Origin: Jatrophihabitans sp. GAS493
GTDB taxonomy: Bacteria; Actinomycetota; Actinomycetes; Mycobacteriales; Jatrophihabitantaceae
Length of the DNA stretch: 64,000 nt
NCBI RefSeq assembly: GCF_900230215.1
Contig: NZ_LT907982.1
Span: forward strand, 4,573,568 to 4,637,567
Direction: 5' to 3'
Positions 34,657-42,842 of this stretch are shown here, in pieces; position 1 is the stretch's first letter; each line of letters starts with the position of its first letter. A model generated the notes under the pieces. That model saw nothing but the letters and a program-made list of their open reading frames with translations, made no database searches and was not told the DNA's origin. The translations under genes were made by a program, and so were the position numbers.

Positions 34657-35214
34657 TCAATATCCGAAGTTCTGCGTCCAGTAGTAGTTGTGGAGGCCAA
34701 CACCAAGAGAAACAGCGGTAGGCAGCAAAAGATTGGCCAGGTGCCCAGGGCTTCGGATCCACGCCTCAACCGCCGAGGCCGGGGTGAGCTGGCCATGAGC
34801 GATGTTCTCGGCCGCCGGGAGCGGGTAGCCGTGCTCCCGCATCCGATCGAACGGTGTCCGCCCGAGGGCATCGACGTGTCCGAAGAAACGCCGCATCGCC
34901 ATCTCGCTGCTATGGTCCCGGGCGGCCTGACGCAAGAGTTCACTGGGCACCAATGGACTAAGACCGCGCGCAACACGAAATTCATTGGTCAGTCGCACGA
35001 CCTCGTCCTCAGCCTGCCGTCGGACGCCATCACCAATGAATTGATGCGCTCGTCGGACGCCAGGCACCGCGGGCGGCGGCGCGGCCGGCTCGGACTGAGC
35101 GAGCGAGGCTGCTTGATCCAGTTGGCCTGCCTGGTGCCTGCGGCGTACCGGACGGCCATCACCTCTCCTGCGCTTGCGACTCTTGGGCACTCTGCTCCTT
35201 GGATTCAGACGCAT
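34657..35214 (-). CDS. CAP-domain (SCP/YkwD-like) protein
   Basis: The protein is 185 residues from ATG 35214. The CAP domain fills the C-terminal 125 residues: LTNEFRVARGLSPLV, AARDHSSEMAMRRFFGHVD (His), FDRMREHGY, AENIAHG (Glu/His), AVEAWIRSPGHLANLL and YYWTQNFG. CAP proteins are usually extracellular. The N-terminus here is basic (SRKRRR, RRRHQAG) with no hydrophobic signal segment, so either the true start or frame differs or export is unusual. The start at 35214 agrees with an island-type promoter that would begin transcription about 20 bases upstream; an earlier ATG at 35250 would lie ahead of that point. Divergent from ricin-type paralog 2. Confidence 0.8.
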   Translation of the reverse strand: MRLNPRSRVPKSRKRRRGDGRPVRRRHQAGQLDQAASLAQSEPAAPPPAVPGVRRAHQFIGDGVRRQAEDEVVRLTNEFRVARGLSPLVPSELLRQAARDHSSEMAMRRFFGHVDALGRTPFDRMREHGYPLPAAENIAHGQLTPASAVEAWIRSPGHLANLLLPTAVSLGVGLHNYYWTQNFGY

Positions 35215-35239
35215 GAACCGACCGCAGCCGACACCACTA

Positions 35240-35268
35240 GACACGCCCACCCGCTCGCCGCTGGTTCA
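35240..35268 (-). promoter_or_regulatory. Putative ECF-sigma promoter of the CAP gene (TGAACC-N17-CGTGTC)
   Basis: -35 box at 35263-35268, -10 box at 35240-35245, spacer 17. It is back to back with the promoter at 35324-35352. Confidence 0.72.
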
Positions 35269-35323
35269 ACGAACTGGCGACAGCCGATGCCGGTCCGCCT
35301 GATCCATCCGGCTTCGGGCTCAA

Positions 35324-35352
35324 TGAACCAAGCGGATGGTGCCAACCGTGAG
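35324..35352 (+). promoter_or_regulatory. Putative ECF-sigma promoter (TGAACC-N17-CGTGAG)
   Basis: -35 box at 35324-35329, -10 box at 35347-35352, spacer 17; about 35 bases of leader to ATG 35394. Confidence 0.78.
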
Positions 35353-35393
35353 TAGCACGCTGTTTGCCATGTTCAATTCAGATGGAGGCTCGA

Positions 35394-35939
35394 ATGTACA
35401 GACGGATTCTCAGACGAACGCTTGCCCTACCCCTGCGAGTCAGGGCGCTCGTCGCCATACTCGTCGCACTCGCGGTTGGCGCGGGGTTGGTCGCCAGTGC
35501 CGGTTCGGCCCTGGCCGACGGCTACTCGACGCCGATTAGCGTCTCAACAACCGGTGCGTGCATTGACACCGGCTCAGGCGGAGGTGCCTGGCTCGCACCG
35601 TGCAACGGATCCAACACTCAGAACTGGCAGATCGAGCCCACACCCTGGGCGGCCGGACCGCAGGTCTATCTGCTTCAGAACGCGGGCACCGGCGCCTGCC
35701 TCGCAATGACCGGTACGCCACCGGACGGCCAAACGACAGCGGTTTCAACGGCACCATGTGGCGACCCCAACCTCGCACTCGAAGAGCAGTGGTGGGGTCA
35801 GGGCGTCTTTGGCTTCTTGAAGTTCCAATCGTTCGGAGGCAACTTTCTGACCGACAATGGCCAGGGTGGCCTGGTGGCGTCGGCTCACTGGAGCGATCCA
35901 GGCGCGCCGGCGACGTGGATCGTCAACGTGCACGGGTGA
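35394..35939 (+). CDS. Secreted ricin-type beta-trefoil-like protein, paralog 2 of 5
   Basis: The protein is 181 residues; ATG 35394 follows GGAGG by five bases. The signal peptide ends at ALAD. Mature signatures: TTGACIDT, AWLAPCNGSNTQNW, LLQNAGTGACLA, a Cys in APCGD, and GGNFLTDNGQGGLV with PATW near the end. It is the shortest family member, with a compact first trefoil repeat (the VFLAPC strand is AWLAPC). It forms a tandem pair with paralog 3 on the same strand, interrupted by an IS110 remnant, and each has its own promoter. Confidence 0.82.
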   Translation: MYRRILRRTLALPLRVRALVAILVALAVGAGLVASAGSALADGYSTPISVSTTGACIDTGSGGGAWLAPCNGSNTQNWQIEPTPWAAGPQVYLLQNAGTGACLAMTGTPPDGQTTAVSTAPCGDPNLALEEQWWGQGVFGFLKFQSFGGNFLTDNGQGGLVASAHWSDPGAPATWIVNVHG

Positions 35940-35959
35940 CAGGGAGCCGTCACGCAACG

Positions 35960-35985
35960 CTCAGTGCATTGCGGAGCGCACTGAG
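35960..35985 (+). terminator. Stem-loop after ricin-type paralog 2
   Basis: CTCAGTGC (35960-35967) pairs with GCACTGAG (35978-35985) around a ten-base loop, 20 bases after the stop codon. Confidence 0.5.
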
Positions 35986-36039
35986 ACTGCAATGCGCGAT
36001 TAGGGGCAAATGCAACTGCTCAGAACTAACCCGGCGCTC

Positions 36040-36330
36040 CTCACGGTGATGTGACTGTCTGGCCGATATCGACGGCGATCAACACCGCGCGCGCCCAGGC
36101 CAGGGCGGTGGCGTGTGGGCGGCCGGGATGCGACGCCACACGCCACCGCCGACTGCGCGTACACATCCAAACCGACACTCGTACGCTCAACAAGCACCGG
36201 GACCTCATCCGCAAATGTAGGCACCACCGGCTTAACCCGGCCGACAACCCACGACGACTTGCGCGCGGTCCCGGCCCGAACCCGGTCCCACATACCGTCT
36301 GGCAAGAACAAGGGCAGTCCCGTTGTCAGT
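36040..36330 (-). pseudogene. IS110-family transposase N-terminal remnant
   Basis: The minus strand reads VPVLVERTSVGLDVYAQSAV followed by ACGV, the characteristic start of IS110-type transposases (the DEDD domain first strand). It degenerates on both sides; a short GVDRRRY.. piece follows in a broken frame. It occupies most of the gap between ricin-type paralogs 2 and 3. Confidence 0.6.
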
Positions 36331-36396
36331 CGTCATTGACGCGCTCAGATTTGCCTCGCTTCTTGTCCACCCGATGTGTGCCGGAGATAGCTGAAA

Positions 36397-36425
36397 TGAA
36401 CCGACCGCTGCCGAGTGGCCGTGAT
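36397..36425 (+). promoter_or_regulatory. Putative ECF-sigma promoter (TGAACC-N17-CGTGAT)
   Basis: -35 box at 36397-36402, -10 box at 36420-36425, spacer 17; about 40 bases of leader to ATG 36471. Both boxes are identical to those of paralog 4. Confidence 0.78.
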
Positions 36426-36470
36426 TCCACAGTATTGGCCATCGTTTTCGTTCAATCCATGGAGGTTCTC

Positions 36471-37034
36471 ATGAATGTTCTGGTCACCGGACGGCCGTTG
36501 GGTCGCTTGTCGCTTCGAGCGAAAGCTCTCCTCGCGACGCTCGTCGCTGTCGCCGTCAGCACAGCCCTCGTCGTCGGCGCCGCCCCAGCGCGAGCCGACG
36601 AAATCTCAACGATCAGGATCCTGACGACGGGGGCATGTATCGATATCGATCCAAACACCAACCTCTATGTCTCAGACTCCAGCGTCTACCTGGCACCTTG
36701 TGACGGCTCGAATACGCAGAACTGGCAGATCGCCAGGGCGCCCTGGGCCAACAACGATGGCACCTGGTACTGGATTGTGAACGAGGCCACTGGCCAATGT
36801 ATGACCCCGCTAGATTTTGTGATGGAGTCGACCAGTGGCGTGTTTGCCGGGCCGTGCGACGGTGATGCCGGCACCACGCCGGGGTGGCAGCTTCAAGGAA
36901 TGTTCGGGACCCTAATCGCGGCACCGGAGGGCAGATGGCTCACTGACAATGGGCAGGGCGGCGTCATCGTGACACCGCACGGATCCGTTCCGGGCGCGTC
37001 GGCGACGTGGCTGACCACCCCTCCCATCGGGTGA
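36471..37034 (+). CDS. Secreted ricin-type beta-trefoil-like protein, paralog 3 of 5
   Basis: The protein is 187 residues; ATG 36471 has GGAGG five bases upstream. The signal peptide keeps the family string LGRLSLRAKALLATLVAVA and ends near PARAD. Mature part: TTGACIDI, an insert (NTNLYVSDSS) before VYLAPCDGSNTQNW, WIVNEATGQCMT, a Cys in AGPCDGD, then GRWLTDNGQGGVIV and SATWLT. The insert before the first QxW strand is shared in position with paralog 1 (YDTLSLDAP) and may be a variable binding loop. Confidence 0.82.
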   Translation: MNVLVTGRPLGRLSLRAKALLATLVAVAVSTALVVGAAPARADEISTIRILTTGACIDIDPNTNLYVSDSSVYLAPCDGSNTQNWQIARAPWANNDGTWYWIVNEATGQCMTPLDFVMESTSGVFAGPCDGDAGTTPGWQLQGMFGTLIAAPEGRWLTDNGQGGVIVTPHGSVPGASATWLTTPPIG

Positions 37035-37618
37035 GGGTCAAACCGGGCCCCGTCGAGGTCAGTGCTTGGTCGACGCTCACCGAGGGTCGACATCATTGGC
37101 CGCCTGCTGAAAACGTCGCTTAGACCGCTCTACCCGGCCGCTTTCACGGTGATGGTGTCCCGTTGAAGTGCTCCCACCTCGTCACCCAAAGGTTTGCAGC
37201 GACTGCAACGAATCCCAGCACCCGGCTGACGCAGCCCCGCCGACCCAACGACCAAGACGAGACACGGCATCCACAGATCGCTACGAAAGATCTGGCTAGA
37301 GAATGCAAACGCTTACTATGGGCAAACTCCGTCTGATATTGCCTCCGCCAAACTCAATCCGCCCGGCAGCGTTGGTGATCCATCTTTACGCTGGCCTGCG
37401 GGACGGAATCTGCCCATATCCGTGGTCAACACCCTTATCAGAATTATTTTCGCGAATGTCGCATCACCGAGTGAATTCCATCCGAATGAAGTTGAGGGTC
37501 TAGGATAATTCGGCCGATGCGAGTAGGTTGGCCTCGTTGCTCTCGGCCAGCTGCTGTCCGAAAGCAGATAGCCCAGGGGAATCCTTGTAGTCTGGGCAAT
37601 TTACACGAGGAGCGAGCA
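37035..37618. other. Intergenic region upstream of the LPXTG-like gene
   Basis: 584 bases with only short open frames lacking signatures. No TGAACC/CGT pair was found facing the downstream gene. Confidence 0.4.
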
Positions 37619-38911
37619 ATGCAGCAATCGAGATTCGGTAAACATGCTGCGATCCAGTCGATACCCGCCGCCAGCAGAGAGGCGCCTGGCGCCGCCGGTA
37701 CACGACGGCCCGTCAATGAGGGCCGGCGCGAGCCGACGCGACACTCGCGTGCCCGACACCGCGCCCGGTCAGTGGTCGGATCCATTGTCCTGATTGTCGG
37801 CGCATCTCTAGGTTGGTTGGCCACGGACGATGCTTCAGCGATAGCCGAACCCGCATGCGTCTCCTCCCCCGTCGCGGATCCAATGCATGTCACGATCACG
37901 CCGGATGCCGACGTCGTCGCTTTTTCAACCGTCAAAGCTACCTTCAGCGGCACGATATCCAATGGACATTGCGCCGGTGACTCATTCTCGTTCGGAATTC
38001 CCGCTGCCTTGAGAGTCCAGGATGGCGCCGTATACCTGCTGAAGTCGCCCGACGGGAGCACCGTCGCGACGATGAACGTCACTGGTCAGACGGTGCGAGT
38101 GACGTTTTCGACGTACGTGCAGACTCACGAACAAGTTGCGGTCACAGGTTTCCTCAGCGCACAGATCAACGACTCCGCGGCACCCGGAGCGACCCAACAG
38201 CTGAGCTGGACGTTTGGTGGAACCACCGTGACTACACCAGTCACGATGGCAAGCTGCCCGAACTGCTCCATCATGCCAACAGATCTTCGGAAGCACGGCG
38301 ACTACACCGGCCATGCGTTGCTGGCCGTCGTCAACCTTCCTACCTCCACGGCGTCAAACGAATCCTTCAGTTTCTCCGACACGTTGACGAGTCCGGGTCA
38401 AGCGATGGCCTGCTCCGAAGCAGTCACGACAGACGGCTTCACCCAGCTCAACGCCTGGGGCAACCCCACTGACGTACAGACTGGGCCCACCCCAGTCATC
38501 ACATCATGCACCGCAAGCAAGCTCACCGGCACCGTCGTCGTTCCGGCCGTTGGTACGGTAGTCCGCGCATACATTCCGATCTCGGTGACAGACGCGTCGC
38601 GAAGCAGCTGGACCGACACTGCGGATGCCACAGCTGCCGGCACAAGCTGGAGTGCGCCAGCGACAATCAGCGAACTGGACGGCGGAGGAGAAGGCGTCGG
38701 CGTGGTGCCCACGTCGACCGCGATTGCGACGCCCTCGCCGGCGGCACCGTCACCCGCCGAGCAGAGCCCTTCTGCGGAGACCGCATCGGGCAGCGGCCTG
38801 GCGAACACAGGTTCGCGCACAACGGGCCTGCTGGTCCTCGCCGCGTGCCTGCTGCTCCTTGGCGGCGCCGCGGTTGCAGGTAGCTCCCGACGTCGACAGG
38901 GGGGCCGGTAG
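37619..38911 (+). CDS. Putative cell-wall-anchored adhesin-like surface protein (LANTG motif)
   Basis: The protein is 430 residues from ATG 37619 (GAGGAG upstream). A long basic N-region leads into one hydrophobic segment (SVVGSIVLIVGASLGWLA). Two Ig-like or adhesin-like beta domains follow (about 75-230 and 230-365), with paired Cys, for example CPNC in the middle. A Pro/Ser/Thr/Ala stalk precedes LANTG, a hydrophobic helix (TGLLVLAACLLLLGGAAVAG) and a basic tail SSRRRQGGR, which is the layout of a sortase signal with LANTG for LPXTG. The domain style recalls the N-terminal folds of bacterial adhesins. No sortase gene is in the window. Convergent with the GH18 gene. Confidence 0.78.
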   Translation: MQQSRFGKHAAIQSIPAASREAPGAAGTRRPVNEGRREPTRHSRARHRARSVVGSIVLIVGASLGWLATDDASAIAEPACVSSPVADPMHVTITPDADVVAFSTVKATFSGTISNGHCAGDSFSFGIPAALRVQDGAVYLLKSPDGSTVATMNVTGQTVRVTFSTYVQTHEQVAVTGFLSAQINDSAAPGATQQLSWTFGGTTVTTPVTMASCPNCSIMPTDLRKHGDYTGHALLAVVNLPTSTASNESFSFSDTLTSPGQAMACSEAVTTDGFTQLNAWGNPTDVQTGPTPVITSCTASKLTGTVVVPAVGTVVRAYIPISVTDASRSSWTDTADATAAGTSWSAPATISELDGGGEGVGVVPTSTAIATPSPAAPSPAEQSPSAETASGSGLANTGSRTTGLLVLAACLLLLGGAAVAGSSRRRQGGR

Positions 38912-38916
38912 CGGGA

Positions 38917-38935
38917 GCGCTGCTCACCGCAGCGC
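38917..38935. terminator. Small bidirectional stem-loop between convergent genes
   Basis: GCGCTGC (38917-38923) pairs with GCAGCGC (38929-38935) with a TCACC loop. It overlaps the last codons of the GH18 gene. Confidence 0.45.
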
Positions 38936-40027
38936 GTCGCTCAGACCGAGACTCCAGACCGCCACACCTCCGAGATGCACACTCCTTGCGTACGTCACCC
39001 GGGCCGCGTACGTCCTGGCATCAGACCACCAGATGACGGTCCCGCTCGAGAGCGTGGCGTGCCATTCGAGTTGAGTGGCGTCCCAATAGGGCGTGGCGCC
39101 GTCCTGCTTCACGATGGCCCGCGCCCCAGCATCAGAGAGTTGGCTACCTGCACCTGACTTCGGCCAGGTATAGCCGTAGCCCGCGATACCGAGTTGCACC
39201 TTTGCGGCTGGGATGCTCGTCAGGACGGGTTTGAGCGATGCGATCACCCAGGGCTGTCCACCGACGGGGCCGGCATTCGACCAGGTGGGTCCGTGTTGGT
39301 CGTAGGCCATCAACACGATGTGGTCCGCCGCCGCACCGAGGCCAGTCAGGTCGTAGCCCTCGGCGGCATAACCATCAGGTGTCGCCATGAGGCAAATCGA
39401 CACGCTCTTGCCGGTGCCGAGACTGCTATTGAGCCTGGACACGAAGGATGTCAGACCAGGGGTGTCTTTTCCCGTCAGGCTCTCGAGATCGACGGTTACT
39501 CCATCCCAGCCCTGAGCCTTCACGTCGGCAGCTAGATCATTGACGACGCTGGCGATGTGAGCCGATGATTCGAGCAGCCGGTGGCCGATCGCCGGCGAGA
39601 AATCGCCTATCGCGTCGTCGAAGTTTCCGATGAGCAGTTCGGCCTTCTTCTGCTGCGCATGCGCCGCTCTGAGGAGAGTCAGGGACTCTGTGGACACCGC
39701 TGTGAGCCCGGCGCCGTTCGAGGTGAGGTTGATGCCGTCAACGCCGACAGTGGTCAGGGCGCCACGACTTGCGGCCAGCTGAGCAGTGGTGGTGGCGCCC
39801 GCCTCCGCGTAGCCGACTACCTGCATCACGGGCGGCGATGTCGCAGGGACTTGGCAGGACGCAATGCCTCCACCCAGAAGCGCAGCAGCGGCCGCGGCTG
39901 CGCCCGCTGAAATGATCACGAGAAAATCCAGTATCGGTTCATTCCCGCAGCCTAGCGACTGACGGTGATCGATGGATGGCGCTGAGCTATCCACAAGCCG
40001 CTTAACCACACAGTCAACCAAACGCAT
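38924..40027 (-). CDS. GH18-type glycoside hydrolase, probable lipoprotein
   Basis: The conserved part (about 280 residues) has the GH18 barrel marks: GYAEAG at strand one, TTVGVDGINL, KKAELLIGNF, the catalytic segment GWDGVTVDLESL (DxxxDxE with Glu), VSICLMA, VLMAYDQHGPTW and VQLGIAGYGYTW, and a final GGVAVWSLGLSD. It resembles the YaaH/spore-type or chitinase-like branch acting on chitin or peptidoglycan-like glycans. A hydrophobic stretch ending IASC (about residue 58) looks like a lipobox. The start is uncertain: ATG 40027 is the best ATG in frame, and the frame is open to 40120. A TGAACC/CGTGAT pair with an atypical 15-base spacer lies at 39915-39941, inside the predicted leader peptide, so a later start or chance must be considered. 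Confidence 0.75.
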   Translation of the reverse strand: MRLVDCVVKRLVDSSAPSIDHRQSLGCGNEPILDFLVIISAGAAAAAAALLGGGIASCQVPATSPPVMQVVGYAEAGATTTAQLAASRGALTTVGVDGINLTSNGAGLTAVSTESLTLLRAAHAQQKKAELLIGNFDDAIGDFSPAIGHRLLESSAHIASVVNDLAADVKAQGWDGVTVDLESLTGKDTPGLTSFVSRLNSSLGTGKSVSICLMATPDGYAAEGYDLTGLGAAADHIVLMAYDQHGPTWSNAGPVGGQPWVIASLKPVLTSIPAAKVQLGIAGYGYTWPKSGAGSQLSDAGARAIVKQDGATPYWDATQLEWHATLSSGTVIWWSDARTYAARVTYARSVHLGGVAVWSLGLSDALR

Positions 40028-40494
40028 ATTTAACACACCGCTACGGAGTCGCGGACATTCAAACGCGTTTGGCTTGGCGGTTTTGGACTGCGCAAGGTCA
40101 ACAGGGGCACCAGCGGCCATTCCGCTGTCGAATCGTCGCGTTCGCTATAGATGCATGCAAGCAGTCGATCATTGACAGTAGTCACGCGATAACACAAATG
40201 GTTCATGCGCTCTGCATTGACGCCGAATGCAAGCCTGACAGATCGGCGGCACATTGCCGCGTTTGGGCGTTCAAGTCCGGCAGCTAGCGAGACGGGTCGG
40301 AACAGTGAAGGTCAAGGAAGTGATAGGTCAGGATTCGACGGCAATGCAAACGAATCCCCGAGCCCGCATAACCAAACGGTCGGAGCATCCGAAGGTTCGA
40401 AGCTGCGCCAGAAACGCTGGTAAGTGACACGTATCCAAAACCTGTTCCATATGATTTACTTCACGAAGTTGTATCAGCGTCGGAGTGAGGTCAC
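40028..40494. other. Divergent intergenic region between the GH18 gene and the P450 operon
   Basis: No gene was recognised. No island-type promoter precedes the P450 operon. A GTGAGG-type ribosome site lies just before ATG 40495. Confidence 0.4.
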
Positions 40495-41832
40495 ATGGCC
40501 GTTCCCGTGTCGTCCACGGCATCGGGTCTTGTCACGACCTTTATGCAGGATTCCGCGCGTATGGCCCGTGAGCGGGGCCCAGTTTTTCATCGCAGCCTGT
40601 TCCACCTTGAGTTCACTTTCGTCTCTAGTGCGGCGCTCGCCACGGAATTGTCCGATGAACGGCGTTTTAGGAAGTTGGTGCACCCGAGCGTCGCGGTGCT
40701 GCGTTCGTTTCTTGGCGACGGGCTGCTCTCCGCCGACGGCGATGATCCGGCGTGGCGGGTCGGGCATGAGCTGCTCATGCCGGCATTCAGCCAGGCCTCG
40801 ATGCGCCAGTATCACCCGGTCATGCTGGACGCCGCCGATCAGCTCATCGAGACCTGGGACCAGGCCGACGGCGACCCAGTCGATGTCGTCGCCGACACCA
40901 CCAAACTCAGCCTGGAGGTCATCGGCCGTTCCGGGTTCGGCTACTCCTTCGACTCCTTCCAGCAGGGGCCGACCCACCCGTTCGTGCTCGCACTCTCTGA
41001 CACGGTCGCCAACGGGCAGCGCACCGTCACCCGCCCACCGATGCTGGGCAGTCTGATCGGTGCGCGTGCCGCGCAGCGGGCGGAACAGAACATCGCCTAC
41101 ATGAACAGCGTCGTCGATGACGTCATCACCCACCGACTGACCTCGGCGAACGACCAAGCTGAAGACCTGCTGGCAATCATGCTGGCCTCAGACCTCCTTG
41201 ACCCGGTCGCGATCCGACACCAGGTGCTGACCTTCCTCGCCGCCGGCTATGAGACCACCTCAGGCGCGCTTGCGCTTGCGCTGTACTACCTGGCGAGGGA
41301 TCCAGAAGTGCTGGACCGCGCCCGAGCCGAAGTCGACGCCATCTGGGGTAACGACGAACCGACCTTCGACCAAGTCACCAAACTCCGATACCTACGTCGA
41401 GTCGTCGACGAAACCCTCCGCCTCTGGCCGACCGCACCCGGCTACGCCCGGCAGGCACGCGAAGACACCGTCCTCGGCGGGATCCACCCCATGCACGCCG
41501 GAGACTGGGTCCTAGTACTCCTACCAGCCGTACACCGCGACCCGGTATGGGGCGAGGACGTCGAATCCTTCATCCCCGACCGCTTCCTACCCGAACAAAT
41601 AAAACGCCGACCACCCGGAGCCTACAAACCCTTCGGCACCGGCGAACGAGCCTGCATCGGACGACAATTCGCCCTACACGAACTCGTACTAACACTCGGA
41701 CTGCTAATCCGCCGCTACCACCTAACACTCCCACCCGACTACACACTTCAGGTGGAAGAGGTACTCCTCTTGCACCCGGTGGGACTCACGCTTCAAGTTC
41801 ATCGCCGTCAGCCTTCGGAGGGTCAGCGATGA
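40495..41832 (+). CDS. Cytochrome P450, CYP102-like heme domain without reductase
   Basis: The protein is 445 residues. Motifs: I-helix FLAAGYETTSGALALALYYL, ExxR in DETLRLWP, and the heme loop KPFGTGERACIGRQFALHE with Cys387. The string LRLWPTAPGYARQAREDTVL.. and the ALHE continuation are typical of the CYP102 (P450 BM3) heme domain, whose members hydroxylate medium to long fatty acids. The FMN/FAD reductase part of CYP102 is absent, so separate redox partners are needed. It is the first gene of a five-gene operon; the stop overlaps the next start as ATGA. Codon composition changes along the gene: the last third is strongly C/A-rich on the coding strand. Substrate inference: a free or ACP-bound fatty acyl chain. 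Confidence 0.9.
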   Translation: MAVPVSSTASGLVTTFMQDSARMARERGPVFHRSLFHLEFTFVSSAALATELSDERRFRKLVHPSVAVLRSFLGDGLLSADGDDPAWRVGHELLMPAFSQASMRQYHPVMLDAADQLIETWDQADGDPVDVVADTTKLSLEVIGRSGFGYSFDSFQQGPTHPFVLALSDTVANGQRTVTRPPMLGSLIGARAAQRAEQNIAYMNSVVDDVITHRLTSANDQAEDLLAIMLASDLLDPVAIRHQVLTFLAAGYETTSGALALALYYLARDPEVLDRARAEVDAIWGNDEPTFDQVTKLRYLRRVVDETLRLWPTAPGYARQAREDTVLGGIHPMHAGDWVLVLLPAVHRDPVWGEDVESFIPDRFLPEQIKRRPPGAYKPFGTGERACIGRQFALHELVLTLGLLIRRYHLTLPPDYTLQVEEVLLLHPVGLTLQVHRRQPSEGQR

Positions 41833-42842
41833 GAGTGGACGGCCAGCTGTGGATCGTCTCGGCAGTGACCGAAATCCCTGCCGGACGGCAGGCGCTGACG
41901 ATCGCGATCGAGCGTGGTGCGGTCGGCGCAGAACAGGCCACCAAATCCGGGGTGAGAAGCCTGCCGGAGGCAGGCCTAGGGCAGACGCGCGAGGACCTCG
42001 CGCTCGCAGCTGGTAGTAAAGCACTCGCCGCGGCCGGGATCGAAGGTTCCGACGTCGGTCTCGTCATCTATTCCTGGACTCTCGACACCAATACGGACTG
42101 GAAGATCGCCCAGCGGCTATCCCGTCAGCTAGGTGCCACCCATGCCGTGGCAGTCGGGCTGCGCCAGTTATGCAACGGTGGGGCGGCCGGTCTTCATTTT
42201 GCCGCGGCACAGCTGCTCACCGAGCCACGACTGCGACACGCACTCGTGCTGACCGCCGACGCACTAGGTCCTGACGCTGGCCGGTTCTGGCTCATGGACG
42301 AAGTGGGTGCAGCCATGGGTGACGCCGGTACCGGGCTTCTACTATCCCGGGGCGGAGGTGCGCTCGCGGTGCTATCGATCGCGTCGGCTGCGAGGTCAGA
42401 TCAGGAAGCCTGGCTCCCACAGAATGATCGGGTTCCTGAAATTTCTGCCGGAGGCGACGAGAGCCAGAGTGTTTCTGCGGTGATATTCGTGCGGCGCCAC
42501 GGCGTTCGCGCCGCAGTCGATGCCGCACTCGTCGACGCCGACCTAGATCCGCGCGATCCGGACGTGGCTGTCGTGGCGCTCCCCCGGCTGGCCAACGACG
42601 TAACGGGGGCCCTCACTGACGGCATGGTGCGCGGGCGTAGGCCGCGTCGAATCGTCCATCTGGCCGAGGAAGGTCATCTCTTCGCCGGGGATCTCACCGC
42701 GAACGTGGAGCACTTGTTGCAGCACGAAATGCTCGCGCCTGGTGAGAGGGCACTCATCATCAACATAGGAGCGGGGTTCACCGTGACCTGCGTCGTTGTA
42801 CAAGCGCCGGGCGCACCCGGGGGCGGAAAGGAAGGAACGTGA
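41829..42842 (+). CDS. KASIII/FabH-like condensing enzyme or acyltransferase
   Basis: The protein is 337 residues, translationally coupled to the P450 (ATGA) and to the next gene (GTGA). The thiolase-fold layout is present. An active-site Cys115 lies in LRQLCNGGAAGL, at the position of FabH Cys112. The C-terminal half has VHLAEEGHLFAGDLTANVEH and LIINIGAGFTVTCVVV. The usual FabH His in HQAN and Asn in YGNTS are replaced around EEGHLFAGD, so decarboxylative condensation is uncertain. FabH relatives that transfer acyl groups to make esters or amides (CerJ/ChlB type) also deviate here. In this operon it could use the ACP-bound chain made by the ligase. Confidence 0.75.
   Translation: MRVDGQLWIVSAVTEIPAGRQALTIAIERGAVGAEQATKSGVRSLPEAGLGQTREDLALAAGSKALAAAGIEGSDVGLVIYSWTLDTNTDWKIAQRLSRQLGATHAVAVGLRQLCNGGAAGLHFAAAQLLTEPRLRHALVLTADALGPDAGRFWLMDEVGAAMGDAGTGLLLSRGGGALAVLSIASAARSDQEAWLPQNDRVPEISAGGDESQSVSAVIFVRRHGVRAAVDAALVDADLDPRDPDVAVVALPRLANDVTGALTDGMVRGRRPRRIVHLAEEGHLFAGDLTANVEHLLQHEMLAPGERALIINIGAGFTVTCVVVQAPGAPGGGKEGT

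Noticed and set aside
36000-36311. Complete small gene on the minus strand
   Set aside because: The recognisable part is only the first strand of an IS110-type transposase and the rest is out of frame, so it was listed as a remnant.
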